From: SUG2458 sp051872335
GTDB lineage: Bacteria; Bacillota_I; Bacilli_A; RFN20; CAG-826
Assembly: GCA_051872335.1 (NCBI GenBank)
Contig: JBJEDT010000032.1
Span: 1 to 7,409 of the forward strand
Length of the DNA stretch: 7,409 nt
Direction of reading: 5' to 3'
Below the pieces are notes generated by a model, which was not told where the DNA came from, made no database searches, and saw nothing but the letters and a program-made list of their open reading frames with translations. Below, in pieces: positions 1-5,477 of this stretch. Both the position numbers and the translations under genes were made by a program. Within the stretch, counting starts at the first letter, position 1. Every line of letters begins with the position of its first letter.

Positions 1-68
1 CATTCATAACACTTTTTCATAAGTTCTTCTTTTCTTGCCTCGTGTGCTTCTTCGTTAAATACTAACAC
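1..68 (-). CDS. 5' end of an unidentified gene (partial)
   Basis: A GTG start at 68-66 follows a clear AAAGGAG ribosome site (74-80) at good spacing, and 22 codons stay open to the window edge. The visible protein begins MLVFNEEAHEARKEEL and is rich in charged residues. I do not recognise the family from so little. It lies downstream of the recombinase on the same strand but is separated from it by a terminator (170-195) and has its own promoter (107-135). It may therefore be the first gene of the flanking chromosome or a neighbouring gene of the element; the window cannot decide. Confidence 0.6.
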   Translation of the reverse strand, partial: MLVFNEEAHEARKEELMKKCYE

Positions 69-106
69 TTTTTCTCCTTTCACCTTTTAGATAATCGTTT
101 GTTTAT

Positions 107-135
107 ATAATAGTACAAAAATTAATAATTTGCAA
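107..135 (-). promoter_or_regulatory. Sigma-A type promoter for the gene at 68
   Basis: On the minus strand TTGCAA (135-130) and TATTAT (112-107) are separated by exactly 17 nt, about 40 nt upstream of the GTG start. The match is 4/6 and 5/6 to the sigma-A consensus. This is a sequence call only; the surrounding DNA is so A+T-rich that chance hexamers occur. Confidence 0.5.
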
Positions 136-169
136 TATTTTCGATGTAATTTGTGTAAATTTTTATTTT

Positions 170-195
170 AAAAAAAGTATCCGAAGATACTTTTT
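170..195 (-). terminator. Intrinsic terminator of the recombinase operon
   Basis: Positions 172-181 and 186-195 form a perfect 10-bp stem. Read on the minus strand the loop is UUCG closed by C-G, the very stable cUUCGg tetraloop, and the stem is followed by seven U residues. The tetraloop orientation shows that the working RNA is the minus-strand one, which is the strand of the recombinase ending at 291. Confidence 0.75.
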
Positions 196-262
196 CAATA
201 TGATAATAGCAACGCACAGCACTCAACGTGACTAGAAGCCCCATCGTTGAAAGGTGTTTTTT
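196..262. other. GC-rich gene-free patch, possible structured RNA or insertion-sequence remnant
   Basis: No ORF of use is present. About 205-255 is close to half G+C, far above the surroundings. It contains a CAACG (213-217)/CGTTG pair on either side of a GACTAGAAGCCCC stretch. That stretch reminds me of the conserved 3' ends of IS200/IS605-type (TnpB-associated) elements, but no tnpB is present and the resemblance is from memory. It could equally be part of an attachment site for the adjacent serine recombinase. Confidence 0.25.
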
Positions 263-264
263 AC

Positions 265-287
265 CCTGTTTGTTGATTGTTAACAGG
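265..287. repeat. Inverted repeat next to the recombinase stop, candidate attachment-site arm
   Basis: CCTGTT (265-270) and AACAGG (282-287) form a 6-bp dyad with an 11-nt centre, four bases downstream of the recombinase stop. Serine-integrase attachment sites are usually 30-50 bp imperfect dyads lying next to the integrase gene, so the position fits, but no second att site is in the window. Bases 266-284 also recur with one mismatch at 4221-4239. Confidence 0.3.
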
Positions 288-290
288 TCA

Positions 291-2069
291 TTAGTTATTT
301 AATGTGACTTTGACTGTTATCTTCGTTTTCAATTTTTTCTGTAAACTTCCATCAGGTTGTTTCTCAAATGAAACAAAATTCTGAAAACTATCAAATTGTA
401 AAATAAGTACCTCTTCACTAGAAATTAAGCTATCAGTTTTCGCCTTTATTTTATCATATTCAAAACCACTTTTAAATACAAAGTTAATTACATAAGGATC
501 TTTTTCTCCATTATCTTTTACTTCTCCTATTATAGCTTTATGTACAAGTGCTTCAAATATTTCTTCATCAAATTCTTCAAGTCTTAAATCCTCTTCCTCA
601 AAAAAGGCTTTTATCTTGTTTCTACCAGAATTCATTATTGCTTCGTCTTCTACATCTCTTGACAGTTCTTCTTGCTGTTTCTCTATTTTCTTAATTTTTT
701 TATTTAATTCATCTTTTCTTGATGCATACATTTCCTTATCTATTGTACCATCTAAAACTAAATTTAACAACTTATTTTGTTTGTCCTCTAAATTTTGTTT
801 TTCTAGTTCTAATTTTTCAATTATACTTTTCGCATTATTCTGAGCTAGTATATCGTCAATTTTATCAATAAAATTTTTGATAATTTCTTTATTGTCATTA
901 GTTAATATTCTATATGCTTCTACAAAACAATTTTCTATTATTTCCTCTTTTAGTATTTTAGAATCAGGACAAAATCTTTTGCCTTTCTTTACATATTTCA
1001 TACATTGCCAAGCTCTTTGTGAATAGTTTGTATGTGGATATAAATTTTTTCTTACATAATGTTCGCCACAGAATCCACAATATAACATACTACTAAAAGG
1101 ATACATTCTACTATAATTACTTCCTTTTCTACCTGTCTCTCTAGTTACTCTTCTAGAGTTTAGAATATATTGAGCTTTTTCATAAACCTCCAAAGGTATT
1201 ATTGGCTCGTGATGTTCTTCTATATAATACTTGTCCTCTTCTCCCATATTAGTAACTCTTTTATGTGATATAGGATCTAATGTATAAGTTTTTCCCATTA
1301 GAACGTTTCCTATATATTTTTCATTTCTTATTATTCCTCTAACAGTTGATTCTGACCAAGTATTTTCACCTTTTGGACTCTTATGCCCTAGCTCTGATAA
1401 TTCTCTAGCAATAACTGTTGATCCTGCTCCTTCACAATATCTTCTAAATACATATTTCACAATTTCTGCTTCTTCTTCATTTATAGACATTGTATTTGTT
1501 TTGTAATCATATCTGTAACCTAGACAATTATTGAATCCTACTAGTTCACCCCTCTCCATTTTCATTTTTAATCCCAACTTTACATGAGTTGAAATATTTT
1601 CACTTTCCTGTTGTGCTATAGAGCTTAATATAGTTAAAAGAAGTTCTCCTGCCATTTCCAATGTATTTATATTTTCTTCTTCAAAGATTATTGCAATGTT
1701 CCTTTCTTTTAACTTTCTGACATACTTTAATGTATCTACAGTATTTCTTGCAAAACGAGAAATTGATTTTGTCATTATCAAGTCAATTTTCCCCTCTAAT
1801 GCATCTGTTATCATTCTCATAAAGTCATCTCTTTTATAATCAAGTGTACCACTTATAGCCTCGTCTGCATAAATTCCTGCAAATGACCAGTTTGAATTAG
1901 TTGTAATCTTCTCCTTGTAATATTTTAATTGAGAATCATAACTATTTTTTTGTTCTTCTGAATCTGTACTTACTCTACAATATGCACATACTCTCAATCT
2001 TTCGTTATAGACATTCCCAGTTTTCCTATCGATTCTACCATCGACCTTTTTTATTACTTTTACCTGCAA
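291..2069 (-). CDS. Large serine recombinase (integrase of the mobile element)
   Basis: Cuts and rejoins DNA at att sites through a covalent phosphoserine link, integrating or excising the element. Numbered from the TTG at 2069 (592 aa): resolvase catalytic domain about 25-175, with nucleophile Ser34 in the CRVST motif and the conserved SRFARN segment near 104-109; Recombinase domain about 200-305; zinc ribbon with Cys331, Cys334, Cys356 and Cys367; lysine/glutamate-rich coiled coil about 405-475; C-terminal tail. Length and domain order are those of an intact enzyme. The TTG at 2069 is preceded by GGAGG at 5-nt spacing; the in-frame TTG at 2081 overlaps that ribosome site and is less likely. 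Upstream the frame stays readable back to a TGA at 2138-2136 and an ATG at 2144 (separate entry), so the original start was probably at 2144. It is the last gene of the minus-strand operon and ends before the terminator at 170-195. Confidence 0.95.
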   Translation of the reverse strand: MQVKVIKKVDGRIDRKTGNVYNERLRVCAYCRVSTDSEEQKNSYDSQLKYYKEKITTNSNWSFAGIYADEAISGTLDYKRDDFMRMITDALEGKIDLIMTKSISRFARNTVDTLKYVRKLKERNIAIIFEEENINTLEMAGELLLTILSSIAQQESENISTHVKLGLKMKMERGELVGFNNCLGYRYDYKTNTMSINEEEAEIVKYVFRRYCEGAGSTVIARELSELGHKSPKGENTWSESTVRGIIRNEKYIGNVLMGKTYTLDPISHKRVTNMGEEDKYYIEEHHEPIIPLEVYEKAQYILNSRRVTRETGRKGSNYSRMYPFSSMLYCGFCGEHYVRKNLYPHTNYSQRAWQCMKYVKKGKRFCPDSKILKEEIIENCFVEAYRILTNDNKEIIKNFIDKIDDILAQNNAKSIIEKLELEKQNLEDKQNKLLNLVLDGTIDKEMYASRKDELNKKIKKIEKQQEELSRDVEDEAIMNSGRNKIKAFFEEEDLRLEEFDEEIFEALVHKAIIGEVKDNGEKDPYVINFVFKSGFEYDKIKAKTDSLISSEEVLILQFDSFQNFVSFEKQPDGSLQKKLKTKITVKVTLNN

Positions 2070-2144
2070 CGGTTCCTCCAATCCAACTGTGTCTTCCCAG
2101 TTTGTATTATAACTCTCTTTTAATTCTTTCTCAAATCATTTCAT
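2070..2144 (-). other. Interrupted original 5' end of the recombinase gene
   Basis: In frame with the recombinase, an ATG at 2144-2142 overlaps the TGA stop of the SHOCT-like gene (ATGA overlap, 4 nt). It is followed by AAA and then TGA (2138-2136), after which 22 sense codons lead without interruption into the accepted start; this stretch reads FEKELKESYNTNWEDTVG and onward. The overlap typical of translational coupling and the protein-like composition suggest a start here that was lost by a single change at codon 3, for example TGG to TGA. What is seen is the frame and the overlap; the mutation is inference. Confidence 0.5.
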
Positions 2145-2302
2145 GCTAAAATATGATATTCTTTTATAATTTTTTCCTTTAGCATTTTGTAATTATATTC
2201 AGTAATAAGATTATTTTTAAATAATTTCTTTAATGCTTGTAATTCAATACTTCCAATAATATATGCATTTTTAATCTTTTGATTTATTACTTGTTTTTGC
2301 AT
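2141..2302 (-). CDS. Small SHOCT-like protein upstream of the recombinase
   Basis: A 53-aa protein. The ATG at 2302 is chosen because GGTGGAGG lies just upstream at correct spacing; a longer frame back to 2347 would overlap the HTH gene and has no better site. The C-terminal half (about 20-50) reads LQALKKLFKNNLITEYNYKM, the short amphipathic pattern of SHOCT-like segments (a hydrophobic-charged helix, a loop with NLIT-E, a second helix). Such segments are thought to mediate oligomerisation. Small proteins of this kind commonly precede serine recombinases in clostridial elements. A role as a recombinase partner or directionality factor is a guess from position only. Confidence 0.75.
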   Translation of the reverse strand: MQKQVINQKIKNAYIIGSIELQALKKLFKNNLITEYNYKMLKEKIIKEYHILA

Positions 2303-2315
2303 TTTTACCTCCACC

Positions 2316-2741
2316 TTATTTCCAATTAATACGTTTAGGCACATCACTGCCTACAACAATTCCTCTTTTTAATACATAACTCTGACTCTTTGAATTAAAG
2401 TCATATATTGATGGATTCCAATCTCTAAAAGCTCTATTACTTATTGGCTTTCTTCCACCTGACAACTCTCTACTTGCTTGTTCGTGAGCTTTTTTTAATA
2501 TTACATAATCTGTATCCGAACTTTTCTGTTTTCTTTTAGAAGTCATATATTGTTTTGTAAATTCTCTATTTTTGCTCTTGTTTTCCTTTTTCCTAATTTC
2601 CTTTTCTTCAGGATATCTAGTATCCTTTTGTAAAACTTGCGTAACTGCACTCTTTGAAATTCCAAGATGCTTTGCAATATCTACCACTCTCAATTTATTT
2701 TCAAAATATAATTCAATAATTAACTCTTTATTACTTCTCAT
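2316..2741 (-). CDS. HTH DNA-binding protein of a clostridial mobile-element family
   Basis: A 141-aa protein counted from the ATG at 2741. The frame stays open to a TTG at 2810, but that extension is low-complexity and would nearly meet the membrane-protein gene, so the ATG is preferred; its ribosome site (AGAGG, 14 nt away) is weak. Residues 6-40 form a helix-turn-helix (ELIIELYFENKLRVVDIAKH, then LGISKSAVTQVLQKD), of the sigma-region-4/Hin-like type. A lysine-rich linker follows, then a C-terminal block about 83-141 containing RELSGGRKPISNRAFRDWN and ending DVPKRINWK. I recall this block as conserved in uncharacterised clostridial proteins. Its role is probably regulation of the integration module; function unproven. 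Confidence 0.75.
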   Translation of the reverse strand: MRSNKELIIELYFENKLRVVDIAKHLGISKSAVTQVLQKDTRYPEEKEIRKKENKSKNREFTKQYMTSKRKQKSSDTDYVILKKAHEQASRELSGGRKPISNRAFRDWNPSIYDFNSKSQSYVLKRGIVVGSDVPKRINWK

Positions 2742-2819
2742 AGGTTTTAAACTACCTCTACTTAACTTTTTACTAACAACTTTTAGATATAAAGAAACTA
2801 ATAGAGCCAAAATACAACT

Positions 2820-2975
2820 CTACTTAATCTCTAAATCTTTCATTGCTTTTTTGAATTCTTTCTTAGTCATCTTACTGAGTGGTTTTACTTTTTTATATCT
2901 CCTATGCTTTTTCTTTAATCCAATGAATATTGCAAAGGAGATAAACAATAATGTTATTATTAAAAAATACCTCAT
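2820..2975 (-). CDS. 51-aa single-pass membrane protein
   Basis: The ATG at 2975 lies 3 nt after the stop of the 64-aa gene, with a GGGGAAG ribosome site inside that gene's last codons, so the two are translationally linked. Residues 4-20 are a hydrophobic helix (FLIITLLFISFAIFIGL). A strongly basic cytoplasmic-type tail follows (KKKHRRYKK, then KKEFKKAMKDLEIK). The positive-inside rule puts the C terminus in the cytoplasm. No known family is recognised. The same-strand neighbours and tight spacing support it as a real gene despite its size. Confidence 0.65.
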   Translation of the reverse strand: MRYFLIITLLFISFAIFIGLKKKHRRYKKVKPLSKMTKKEFKKAMKDLEIK

Positions 2976-2978
2976 ATT

Positions 2979-3173
2979 TTACTTCCCCTTTACAATAACA
3001 TTGGCAAGTCTTTTAACCTCTTTTGTCCCAAATTTGCTATGTAACATTTTAATCTCACTTCGCAGTTCTCTTGCATTTATTTCTGTTCCACTATGTTGTA
3101 AGGTATGTACTGCTAATTGTGCATAAGCAATTGCTGTATCAAGATCAATTAACTCTTCTGATTTGGACTCCAT
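2979..3173 (-). CDS. 64-aa protein of unknown function
   Basis: The ATG at 3173 has an excellent ribosome site (AAAGGAGG, 7 nt spacing). The protein is soluble and mostly helical, with an acidic N terminus (MESKSEELIDLD), a central AIAYAQLAVHTLQHSGTEIN segment and a basic C terminus. No motif or family is recognised. It is followed after 3 nt by the membrane-protein gene. About 85 nt separate it from the sigma-like gene upstream; that gap (3174-3257) is a run of A/T tracts with no promoter I can support. Confidence 0.7.
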   Translation of the reverse strand: MESKSEELIDLDTAIAYAQLAVHTLQHSGTEINARELRSEIKMLHSKFGTKEVKRLANVIVKGK

Positions 3174-3257
3174 ATAGACACCTCCTTTACATTTCGCTCA
3201 TAGGAGTCCAAAAATTTTGCTCTATGTTTCATTTTTTGAAAAATTTTTTAAATTTTT

Positions 3258-3425
3258 TTATTTTTTTCTATTTTTAGATAATTCCCTCCATATATTTAAC
3301 TTTATCTCTTGGCATAAATCTTCATCAAATTTGTAATGTAACTTTGATTTACTTATTATTAAAGGATTATAATCTTCTATAATTTTTATTATTTCTTCAT
3401 CACTTAAATTAAAATCATTAAACAT
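3258..3425 (-). CDS. Sigma region-2-like small protein (partner half of a split sigma factor)
   Basis: A 55-aa protein starting at ATG 3425 with GGAGGTGGAG upstream; it overlaps the 144-aa gene by 8 nt, so translation is coupled. Residues 9-50 (EEIIKIIEDYNPLIISKSKL, then HYKFDEDLCQEIKLNIWREL) match the start of sigma-70 region 2: the Y-x-P-L-I segment, then the ED-x-x-QE helix used for contact with the RNA polymerase beta' coiled coil. Similar short proteins are known in Tn916-type elements (HTH_16 family) and as RsoA, the region-2 partner of SigO in Bacillus subtilis. It lacks regions 2.3/2.4 and 4, which are found in the gene just upstream. Confidence 0.75.
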   Translation of the reverse strand: MFNDFNLSDEEIIKIIEDYNPLIISKSKLHYKFDEDLCQEIKLNIWRELSKNRKK

Positions 3426-3852
3426 TGTCTCCACCTCCAATTAAAGCTTTCATTACTTTATCTAATGCATCTGTTTTGATTCTCCAAGCTGTTGTTCTAC
3501 TTATTTTCATTTCTGTTGCAATCAGACTTATAGGCTTGTCTTCTTTATATAAAGAAAAAAGCATCATCTTTTCTTTTAAAGACAATGCTTTTATAACTTT
3601 ATACAATTTATTGTTTGAAATAACTTTTTCAAATTCAACAGCTGATTCAATCTCTTTTTCACATTTATTAATTACAGCCTCCAATACTGATTCTGCCTCA
3701 ATATCCTCATAATCACACAAATCCACATTTATATCATTAATGAAGTCATAGTTATCCCTTATATATTTTCTTCTTGTATTTAGTATTATTTTTTTTAAAT
3801 AAGATTTTTCTTCTTTTGTAAGGCTCCCTTCTAAATAATCCTTTCTTTCCAT
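3418..3852 (-). CDS. Sigma-70-like factor with region 4 (other half of the split pair)
   Basis: A 144-aa protein from the ATG at 3852 (GGAG at 9 nt); an in-frame TTG at 3885 gives 11 more residues with no better site. Residues 13-34 (KEEKSYLKKIILNTRRKYIR) look like sigma region 2.3/2.4 (compare the W-L-x-x-I-x-x-N-x-x-x-D-x-x-R pattern). Residues 35-80 form an acidic linker. Residues 82-137 are region 4, with the -35-reading helix-turn-helix at about 108-128 (ISLIATEMKISRTTAWRIKT). Together with the overlapping 55-aa gene it would make a complete sigma factor in two pieces, as SigO-RsoA does. It heads the operon that ends in the recombinase and probably activates it. An alternative is a Tn916 Orf7-like regulator that acts alone. 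Confidence 0.8.
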   Translation of the reverse strand: MERKDYLEGSLTKEEKSYLKKIILNTRRKYIRDNYDFINDINVDLCDYEDIEAESVLEAVINKCEKEIESAVEFEKVISNNKLYKVIKALSLKEKMMLFSLYKEDKPISLIATEMKISRTTAWRIKTDALDKVMKALIGGGDNV

Positions 3853-3947
3853 ATAACCATTCTCCAATCTTTTCAAATTGGACAATGTCGTTAATATTAG
3901 AAAGAATTCATTTTATTGAGTTTTATTTAATTATATTAATTCTTTTC

Positions 3948-3974
3948 CTATCCACTCATATATATACTCCTCCT
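3948..3974 (-). promoter_or_regulatory. Strong ribosome site with a three-codon ORF in the leader of the split-sigma operon
   Basis: AGGAGGAG (3974-3967) stands 7 nt before ATG (3959-3957), which is followed by AGT GGA and the stop TAG (3950-3948): Met-Ser-Gly. This is the best ribosome site in the region yet no ORF follows in any nearby frame. It may be a minimal leader peptide or the remains of a lost gene. It lies about 100 nt upstream of the sigma-like start and directly behind the hairpin at 3982-4075. Confidence 0.5.
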
Positions 3975-4075
3975 AAAAAAAACAATAGTCAATAATGTAA
4001 TGCTAATATTCATTCTATCATTGGTACATTGATATTTCTCATCTGAATATTCTTCCTAACATTAAAGACTATTGT
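3975..4075 (-). terminator. Long imperfect hairpin with U-run, candidate attenuator
   Basis: Four nested pairings share one axis: 3982-3990 with 4067-4075 (9 bp), 3993-3998 with 4059-4064 (6 bp), 4005-4011 with 4045-4051 (7 bp), 4016-4020 with 4030-4034 (5 bp). On the minus-strand RNA the stem ends in eight U residues (A-run at 3975-3982) and is followed at once by the AGGAGG site. It thus resembles an intrinsic terminator in the leader of the split-sigma operon. The plus strand has no U-run. A second, shorter dyad (3901-3908 with 3938-3945) lies further downstream. Confidence 0.5.
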
Positions 4076-4135
4076 CCTAGAGAATGATATATCATATTTT
4101 TTTCAACTTTGCTAAAAATGGTGTAAAGTAGTATG

Positions 4136-4207
4136 TTTTGGTGTATTTTGGTGTTTTTGTTCGTTTTTTGTTCGTTTTAGATATTTTTGCCATTTTTTTA
4201 CTTTTTT
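4136..4207. other. Helically phased T-tracts, predicted curved DNA
   Basis: Eight runs of four to seven T are centred near 4137, 4147, 4156, 4166, 4176, 4186, 4196 and 4204, that is 8.5 to 10.5 bp apart. Two decamers are nearly exact tandem repeats (TTTTGGTGTA then TTTTGGTGTT), followed by two copies of TTTTTGTTCG. A-tracts in phase with the helix bend DNA; this array ends about 20 bp upstream of the -35 box of the Spo0A-like gene and could act as a bend or UP-type element. The rest of 3853-4305 holds the hairpin, the mini-ORF and the promoter described separately. Confidence 0.5.
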
Positions 4208-4227
4208 CGTTGTTCTCTAGCTGTTTG

Positions 4228-4256
4228 TTGATTTTTAACTGATTTTATGATATAAT
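4228..4256 (+). promoter_or_regulatory. Sigma-A promoter of the Spo0A-like gene
   Basis: TTGATT (4228-4233) and a perfect TATAAT (4251-4256) are separated by 17 nt, about 50 nt upstream of the start codon. A TTTAGCAAAA motif (4279-4288), repeated in other intergenic regions of the window, lies between the expected transcription start and the ribosome site and could be an operator. Confidence 0.7.
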
Positions 4257-4305
4257 CTGACCAATAAAAGAACTTTTCTTTAGCAAAAATATGGAGGGTA
4301 CGCTT

Positions 4306-5025
4306 ATGGTTACAAGAATTATGGTTGCTGAAGATAACGAAGAAATATTTGAGTATTATAAGAATATTTTTTCCAAATGTACTAATGTAGATATCATCGC
4401 ATATACCAAGGATGGAGAATCTACTATAGAAATGTACAAAAAGTTTAAGCCTGATGTTCTATTTTTAGATTTAGGATTACCAAAGATAAATGGACTCGAT
4501 ATTATAAACACATTGTCTGAATATGAAGGCACAGAAAGCAAATGTAATATTGTAGTTATATCAGGAGATGCATATTTAAGACATTCTTTATACAATACAA
4601 AAAAAGTATATAGAATTATTCCTAAACCTGCATCTGACGAATTATTGAATAATACTATACAATCTATTCAAAAAGATTTAATTATGGATGAATTTCCTCA
4701 AGAAAAATGGAATGATACTTTAAGGAAATTAAACATCAATCCATATTTAAAATCTAGCAAGTTATTGACTGATATAATTAAACTTACTTATTGTGATGTT
4801 GACCTACTTGACAATATGCAACAAATTTATATTATGATGTCTTTAAGATATTCTTGTTCACCTAGCAAAATTCAATCGAGATTAAGAAGCTGTATAGATA
4901 CAGCTAATCGTCTTTCAACAAAAAAGTCATTTGACTTAATATTTGACATTGATGATTATAATAACAATATGCTTATTTCTCCAAAACATTTTATAAGTGG
5001 TATTATTACATATTTAAAAAAATAG
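4306..5025 (+). CDS. Spo0A-like response regulator
   Basis: A 239-aa protein; ATG 4306 is chosen because GGAGGG lies 7 nt upstream (the ATG at 4291 overlaps that site). Residues 3-120 are a receiver domain with acidic pair Glu9/Asp10, phosphoacceptor Asp55 (FLDLGLP), Ser86 and Lys107-Pro108, so it should be phosphorylatable. Residues 135-238 resemble the Spo0A C-terminal DNA-binding domain: the opening LRKLNINPYLKSSKLLTDII, the VDLLD segment, the likely recognition helix around 183-202 (SCSPSKIQSRLRSCIDTANR), and the conserved C-terminal end with SPKHFI near 225-230. Spo0A is the master regulator of entry into sporulation and binds 0A boxes (TGTCGAA); one such box occurs at 6500-6506. It is divergent in sequence from housekeeping Spo0A and sits inside a mobile element, so it is probably an accessory copy that competes with or mimics the host protein. 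No histidine kinase is present, so phosphate would have to come from the host. Confidence 0.85.
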   Translation: MVTRIMVAEDNEEIFEYYKNIFSKCTNVDIIAYTKDGESTIEMYKKFKPDVLFLDLGLPKINGLDIINTLSEYEGTESKCNIVVISGDAYLRHSLYNTKKVYRIIPKPASDELLNNTIQSIQKDLIMDEFPQEKWNDTLRKLNINPYLKSSKLLTDIIKLTYCDVDLLDNMQQIYIMMSLRYSCSPSKIQSRLRSCIDTANRLSTKKSFDLIFDIDDYNNNMLISPKHFISGIITYLKK

Positions 5026-5038
5026 TTTTATAGATCAT

Positions 5039-5067
5039 AATGGGGCTATATTCCCCATTTCTTTTTT
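5039..5067 (+). terminator. Terminator of the Spo0A-like gene
   Basis: AATGGGG (5039-5045) pairs with CCCCATT (5053-5059) around a 7-nt loop, and is followed by TCTTTTTT. It starts 13 nt after the stop codon. Confidence 0.8.
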
Positions 5068-5192
5068 GCTAAAAAACTGGTATTTTTTTGAAATCTTTTT
5101 AAAAAATAGCCTCTTGTTAATATGATAGCAACAGGTTTTGTGAATAATATTATAAAATTGTTGCAATAGTAATAACAGGAAAGGTGAGTTTG

Positions 5193-5450
5193 TTGAAAAT
5201 AAAAAAAATCAATGGAAAATTAAACATTATAGGTAAAAATCTTCGTAAATACAGAGAGCTTCGTGGATTAACTCAAAGACAATTAAGTGCTAAATTAGAA
5301 TTATTAGGTTTAACTATATACCATACAGATATTCATAGAATAGAACATTTTAATAAAAGTGTAAAAGATTATGAATTAAAAGGCTTTTGTATTGCTTTAA
5401 ATATTAATTTAGATGATTTATATGAAGATACAGATAAAGAATACGAATGA
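5193..5450 (+). CDS. XRE-family HTH regulator
   Basis: 85 aa from the TTG at 5193, which follows AAAGGTGA at good spacing; the GTG at 5184 (three residues longer) overlaps that site. Residues 12-78 are a Cro/C1-type helix-turn-helix: GKNLRKYRELRGLTQRQLSA, a slightly long turn (KLELLGLTIYHTDIHRIE), then the closing helices ending NINLDDLYED. The inserted LGLTIYHTDIHRIEH form is familiar from small clostridial XRE proteins. It probably binds DNA as a dimer. In the 5068-5192 gap TTGTTA (5114-5119) and TAGCAA (5126-5131) form an imperfect dyad that could be its operator; I find no convincing promoter hexamers there, though TATTAT is present at 5148-5153. Confidence 0.85.
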   Translation: MKIKKINGKLNIIGKNLRKYRELRGLTQRQLSAKLELLGLTIYHTDIHRIEHFNKSVKDYELKGFCIALNINLDDLYEDTDKEYE

Positions 5451-5477
5451 GATGTCTATTATCTCATTCGTTTTTTT
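5444..5477 (+). terminator. Terminator between convergent genes
   Basis: CGAATGAGAT (5444-5453) pairs perfectly with ATCTCATTCG (5461-5470) around a 7-nt loop and is followed by seven T. The left arm includes the XRE stop codon and the right arm lies in the last codons of the receiver gene. It works well for plus-strand transcripts; on the minus strand only a broken U-run follows. Confidence 0.85.

Noticed and set aside
205..262. Cyclic-di-GMP riboswitch, suggested by the ACGCACAG string
   Set aside because: The remaining conserved core and the paired helices of that riboswitch are not present, and no gene follows on that strand.
616..843. A plus-strand frame opposite the recombinase coiled coil
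   Set aside because: It is antisense to the Lys/Glu-rich coiled coil, giving a Phe/Ser/Leu-rich shadow with no ribosome site.
1..2069. A skin-like element interrupting sigK
   Set aside because: A large serine recombinase with sporulation regulators suggested this, but the visible flanking protein at 1-68 does not resemble SigK.
2136..2138. TGA read as an amino acid (alternative code or selenocysteine) in the recombinase leader
   Set aside because: Other genes here end at TGA (for example at 2141 and 5450) and use TGG for tryptophan, and no selenocysteine-type hairpin is apparent, so a nonsense change or an internal start is simpler.
2572..3126. A 184-codon open frame on the plus strand
   Set aside because: It runs antisense to four minus-strand genes with good ribosome sites, has no ribosome site of its own, and its hydrophobic composition is what A+T-rich antisense frames give.
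3149..3232. A 27-codon minus-strand ORF starting in the gap upstream of the 64-aa gene
   Set aside because: It has no ribosome site and runs into the coding sequence of the 64-aa gene out of frame; that gene has an excellent site of its own.
3944..3957. DnaA box (CTATCCACTC) suggesting a replication origin beside the curved DNA
   Set aside because: The match to TTATCCACA is imperfect, stands alone, and no replication gene is near.
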